Shown piece by piece: positions 31,028 through 33,774 of a stretch of DNA of 33,774 nucleotides. A model generated the notes under the pieces. That model worked only from the letters and a program-made list of their open reading frames with translations, made no database searches and was not told the origin of the DNA. Source of the DNA: Chloroflexota bacterium (GTDB taxonomy: Bacteria > Chloroflexota > Anaerolineae > Aggregatilineales > Phototrophicaceae); NCBI GenBank assembly GCA_011523705.1, contig WTGC01000093.1, positions 1-33,774 of the forward strand. The letters are read 5' to 3'. The translations under genes were made by a program, and so were the position numbers. Numbering within the stretch: the first letter of the stretch is position 1; each line of letters starts with the position of its first letter.

Positions 31028-33595
31028 CTAATGCTCCCCGTGCTGATGCAGCGGATTGTGCTGGTGATAGATCCCCTGCCGATGCATCAACTGATGCAGC
31101 CGAGTATGCGCCGCTTCGATCGCCGCCCGGATCTTCTTGTACTGCCGCGCCGCGGGCCTAGGCGCCAGCGTATCCACATAGGCGATCGCCCCTTCGATTT
31201 GCTCGAGCACGGCTATGGCATCCTCCCGCTTGAACGGGCGCGCGCCAGCCACCCGCACTTGCACGGCGCTGCTGTGCGCCGCGATCTCGCCCGAGCGTCC
31301 CTGGTGGCTGCCGCGAACGCGCAAGGCGATCCAGCTCGATTCGCTGACCGTGACCGCGCAACTGCCGCTGGCCGACAGCGATCCTTCAACCGACTGCTCC
31401 TCCATAGCAAAGCCGCCGACCACCACCTCGACCTTCTCAATCGGCAGCGCCGCCGATGCGACCCGCCAGGTTACATCTACGGTCCCGCCGCCAGCTGGCA
31501 GATCAAGCCCGTTGCCCGGCGCAAGACCCTCAACCGCCAACTCCAGCAGCGGACCCACCGTCACAAAGGTATTGCCGCCCTTGACCGCCGCCATCCAATT
31601 CTCATAACTGAAATCACGTTCGCCGAGCTGGGCATAGGTGCGTATGCCGCCCAACAGCGACGAGGCGCTCATTTTGTCCGAGCCGCCGACCACCGGAATC
31701 TGATACCCAAGATTGAGATAGCGATACCAATCCAGCAGCCCGTATGGCGTAATCTGCGCATCAAAGGGGTTGAAGCTCATCATCTCGATGGCGTGCACCA
31801 AACCGAGCACGATATCGGCAGCGCGCTCCGCCTGCGGGTTTGGCGCATGGGGCAGCACCACCAAGCCATTCTGCTCAATGCAGCGCTCCGCCCACTCCGC
31901 CATGCTCACGTCGAGCGCATCGCCAATCGCCGATTCAGATGGCCCGCCGCTGCAAAGGGGATGGATCATCGCGCCTGAATACCCCAGCAGCGAAATATGC
32001 CCCAGCACCTGCATGCGATTCTCCGTGCCCACCCTCACCAGAAACTCGCCGTCGCCGCCGAAGTCCTTAGCGCCCAGCGTCGTCCGCCCATCGAAATCGC
32101 TCACGTTGCTGAACATCTCGCCCCATTGGCTCGCCAGTAAGTTGACGACATTGACGCCCTCAGCCTCGCCCTCCAGAAGCGCCGTCTGCGGGCTCAGGAA
32201 ATGCACGTGCGTATCGGCCGAGACCCAGCCGCGCTCGCCCCAATCCAGCAGCTTCTCCAAGGTGAAAGTGATCTCGTGTGTCTCCACCGTCACTTCAAAG
32301 CTCTTGCGGATCGGTTTCATCTCGTAGCCGCGACTGATCTCGACGAAGACCTCGCCCAGCGGCAGCTCCACTTCGCAATGCCCAGGGATGTAGGCATATT
32401 GATTCAAGCTGTTGACGAACTCGCCGTAATTGTCTTCAAACCAGTGGCGGTTGACGCGCCGGTGATTGCCCCGCGGCGGCAGATACTCGCCATGCGCGCC
32501 GTGAAAATGGATGCGCGCAGCCACCTTGCGTCCGCTTTCGTCTTGCACATTCACACGTACCAACTGCCGCGCTTCTCGTACCTCAATCATTGACTTGCCG
32601 GCTGTCTCGGCGAGATCGAATGCCAGAGTCTCGCCATCAGCCCGCTCCAAATAGAGCTTCGCCTGGGGATGCGCCGCGAATTCAATGATCGCGGCACTAT
32701 CCGAGCGCGCCGGCTGGGCATTCGTCGCCGGTCCGAACCACTCTTCGCGGTCATATTTCAGTTGCGCCCGCGCCGATATCACCGTACCGAGATCAATGTC
32801 GAGGCCGTCCAGCTCGCCAATCGCGTTGAACTCTACGCCCTTTGGCAGCGACAACGCCAGCTTGCGCCGCGTCCAGGCGCGCAGCGGATGTGCTTCGACT
32901 TGCGTCTTGCTGATGCCATAGATCAGGACGCGCTCTCCTTTGCCCGTCAGGCGAATCTCGCTGATCCTTTTGTCTGGCGCCGGGTTAGGCAGGGCATATA
33001 GCCAGATGTGCTCGGTCGCCGCGTCCCTTCCGCTGCTGTGCCGCGTCTCGCCGCGCCCGTAGATGTCTGCGGGTAGGCGCCCCAGATCAATGTTCTCCGA
33101 CGCGCCGCTGACGACACTGTCTTGCGTATGCGGCGCCGCCTCAAAGGCGCTCGCGCCCCAGTAAACGCGCGCCTGCTGTATGGCGAAGCGCCGCCGGATC
33201 GGGATGGCCGCCGATGTGCCATCATCAAAATGCAGCGCATACTCCGCGACCAGATCGCCCAAGTCATTTGCTGTTATAGCTCGTTCCCAGGGCTGAATCG
33301 CATCGATTTCCGCCAGATCATCCGGCAATTCCAGCGGCCGGTCCTCGACGATATGGGCGAAGACCAGGTAGCTGGCTTGAAGCCCGCCGGTCGCGATGCG
33401 AACCTCGCCGCCATCCAGCAATATCGCATTCACCTGGCCTGCCTCGCCAAAGGAAAAAGGAATGCCGCGGTAGGCGCGTTCGCCAAAGGCATCGTCCTCG
33501 CGCCGCGTCAGGCGTTCATCCAGCGTCGCGCGGTCACAGTTATAAGCGCTTTCAAGGGAAATGGGCGTGAATAAATCTGAAGCCGGAGCAGACAT
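31028..33595 (-). CDS. CehA/McbA-like PHP-domain metallohydrolase with His-rich C terminus
   Basis: An 855-residue protein. The central to C-terminal part resembles the CehA/McbA group of PHP-fold metal-dependent hydrolases. WVSADTHVHFLSP carries Asp461, His463 and His465, followed by VNVVNLLASQWG. LGHISLLGYSGAMIHPLCSGG and LVVLPHAPNPQAERAADIV supply further His, and GGSDKMSASSLLGG holds a late Asp ligand. The first ~440 residues are a beta-rich region that includes an Arg/Asn-rich stretch (PPRGNHRRVNRHWFEDN). No signal peptide is visible, although many relatives are exported. The last 26 residues contain eight His (HQLMHRQGIYHQHNPLHQHG), which could bind metal. ATG 33595 has GGGAGG six bases upstream. 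The substrate is unknown; carbamate or phosphoester hydrolysis is only a family-level possibility. Confidence 0.82.
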   Translation of the reverse strand: MSAPASDLFTPISLESAYNCDRATLDERLTRREDDAFGERAYRGIPFSFGEAGQVNAILLDGGEVRIATGGLQASYLVFAHIVEDRPLELPDDLAEIDAIQPWERAITANDLGDLVAEYALHFDDGTSAAIPIRRRFAIQQARVYWGASAFEAAPHTQDSVVSGASENIDLGRLPADIYGRGETRHSSGRDAATEHIWLYALPNPAPDKRISEIRLTGKGERVLIYGISKTQVEAHPLRAWTRRKLALSLPKGVEFNAIGELDGLDIDLGTVISARAQLKYDREEWFGPATNAQPARSDSAAIIEFAAHPQAKLYLERADGETLAFDLAETAGKSMIEVREARQLVRVNVQDESGRKVAARIHFHGAHGEYLPPRGNHRRVNRHWFEDNYGEFVNSLNQYAYIPGHCEVELPLGEVFVEISRGYEMKPIRKSFEVTVETHEITFTLEKLLDWGERGWVSADTHVHFLSPQTALLEGEAEGVNVVNLLASQWGEMFSNVSDFDGRTTLGAKDFGGDGEFLVRVGTENRMQVLGHISLLGYSGAMIHPLCSGGPSESAIGDALDVSMAEWAERCIEQNGLVVLPHAPNPQAERAADIVLGLVHAIEMMSFNPFDAQITPYGLLDWYRYLNLGYQIPVVGGSDKMSASSLLGGIRTYAQLGERDFSYENWMAAVKGGNTFVTVGPLLELAVEGLAPGNGLDLPAGGGTVDVTWRVASAALPIEKVEVVVGGFAMEEQSVEGSLSASGSCAVTVSESSWIALRVRGSHQGRSGEIAAHSSAVQVRVAGARPFKREDAIAVLEQIEGAIAYVDTLAPRPAARQYKKIRAAIEAAHTRLHQLMHRQGIYHQHNPLHQHGEH

Positions 33596-33714
33596 ACTTG
33601 GCCTCCCAACTCATTGCTCATTGACGCTATTGTAGCGTAAGCGGAAGTATCGTTTGAAATCACTCTCCGAATCCCTGATTGGTCCGAGGCGTGGACACGC
33701 CGACTTACCCCATC

Positions 33715-33766
33715 CCCGGCCCTTCCCGAAGGTCTATGTCGGCGGTCAGTGTCTACGCGACCTACG
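33715..33766 (-). repeat. CGTAGGTC/TAGACACTGACCGC repeat, minus-strand copy
   Basis: Its reverse complement reads CGTAGGTCGCGTAGACACTG, continuing ACCGCCGACA, and later GGGAAGGGCCGGGG, matching 22233-22286 with a few changes. The window ends eight bases later, so further extension cannot be judged. Confidence 0.65.
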
Positions 33767-33774
33767 TGACCCAG

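Overview
This window looks like a chromosomal segment of a high-GC, uncultured-type bacterium, most plausibly Chloroflexota (Anaerolineae-like). The reasons are the mix of bacterial housekeeping genes (proA, proB, rimO, rplI, murJ, xseA/xseB), Thr/Pro-rich 'TPTPTP' linkers in several membrane-anchored or secreted proteins, a RodZ-like protein with a long Pro/Thr tail, and many genes starting with GTG or TTG. The taxonomic call is inference. I saw no rRNA, tRNA, transposase, phage gene or CRISPR array.

Layout. 1-2811: proline biosynthesis, with proA (cut by the window edge) and proB both on the minus strand, separated by a plus-strand polytopic membrane protein. 2993-4909: a divergent pair, glycerate 2-kinase (-) and a KDPG/KHG-type aldolase (+), suggesting sugar-acid breakdown to pyruvate and 2-phosphoglycerate. 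4938-14379: a plus-strand run of three tandem, N-terminally membrane-anchored clan GH-A glycoside hydrolase paralogues (the first also carries a GH18-like domain lacking the usual catalytic Glu), an ArnT/PMT-type membrane glycosyltransferase, ribonuclease Z and an O-methyltransferase, the last three overlapping by 1-4 bases. 14512-20297: a minus-strand run, rplI, rodZ-like, three DUF4303 genes, rimO. 20586-22220: murJ. 22308-26372: a 1354-residue secreted multidomain protein ending in an SH3 domain. 26827-33595: an SDR oxidoreductase, an RlmI-type rRNA methyltransferase, xseB/xseA (exonuclease VII), a small unknown protein and a CehA/McbA-like PHP-domain protein with a His-rich tail.

The most unusual feature is at 15871-18464. 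A unit of about 0.85 kb (end of rodZ-like + a DUF4303 gene + start of rimO) is present three times in tandem. Both internal junctions are the same in-frame rimO-head/rodZ-tail chimera, about 91% identical over 103 bp, while the DUF4303 proteins between them are strongly divergent and, for two of them, visibly lower in GC. Each junction also supplies a strong Shine-Dalgarno sequence and a TGATG stop/start overlap to the next DUF4303 gene. This resembles a cassette array with conserved arms and variable payloads.

Three families of short intergenic repeats are also visible: a TGTAGGGGCG hairpin family with compensating arm changes (five copies), a CTCTGTG-type repeat (two copies), and an inverted pair of about 54 bp at 22233 and 33715.
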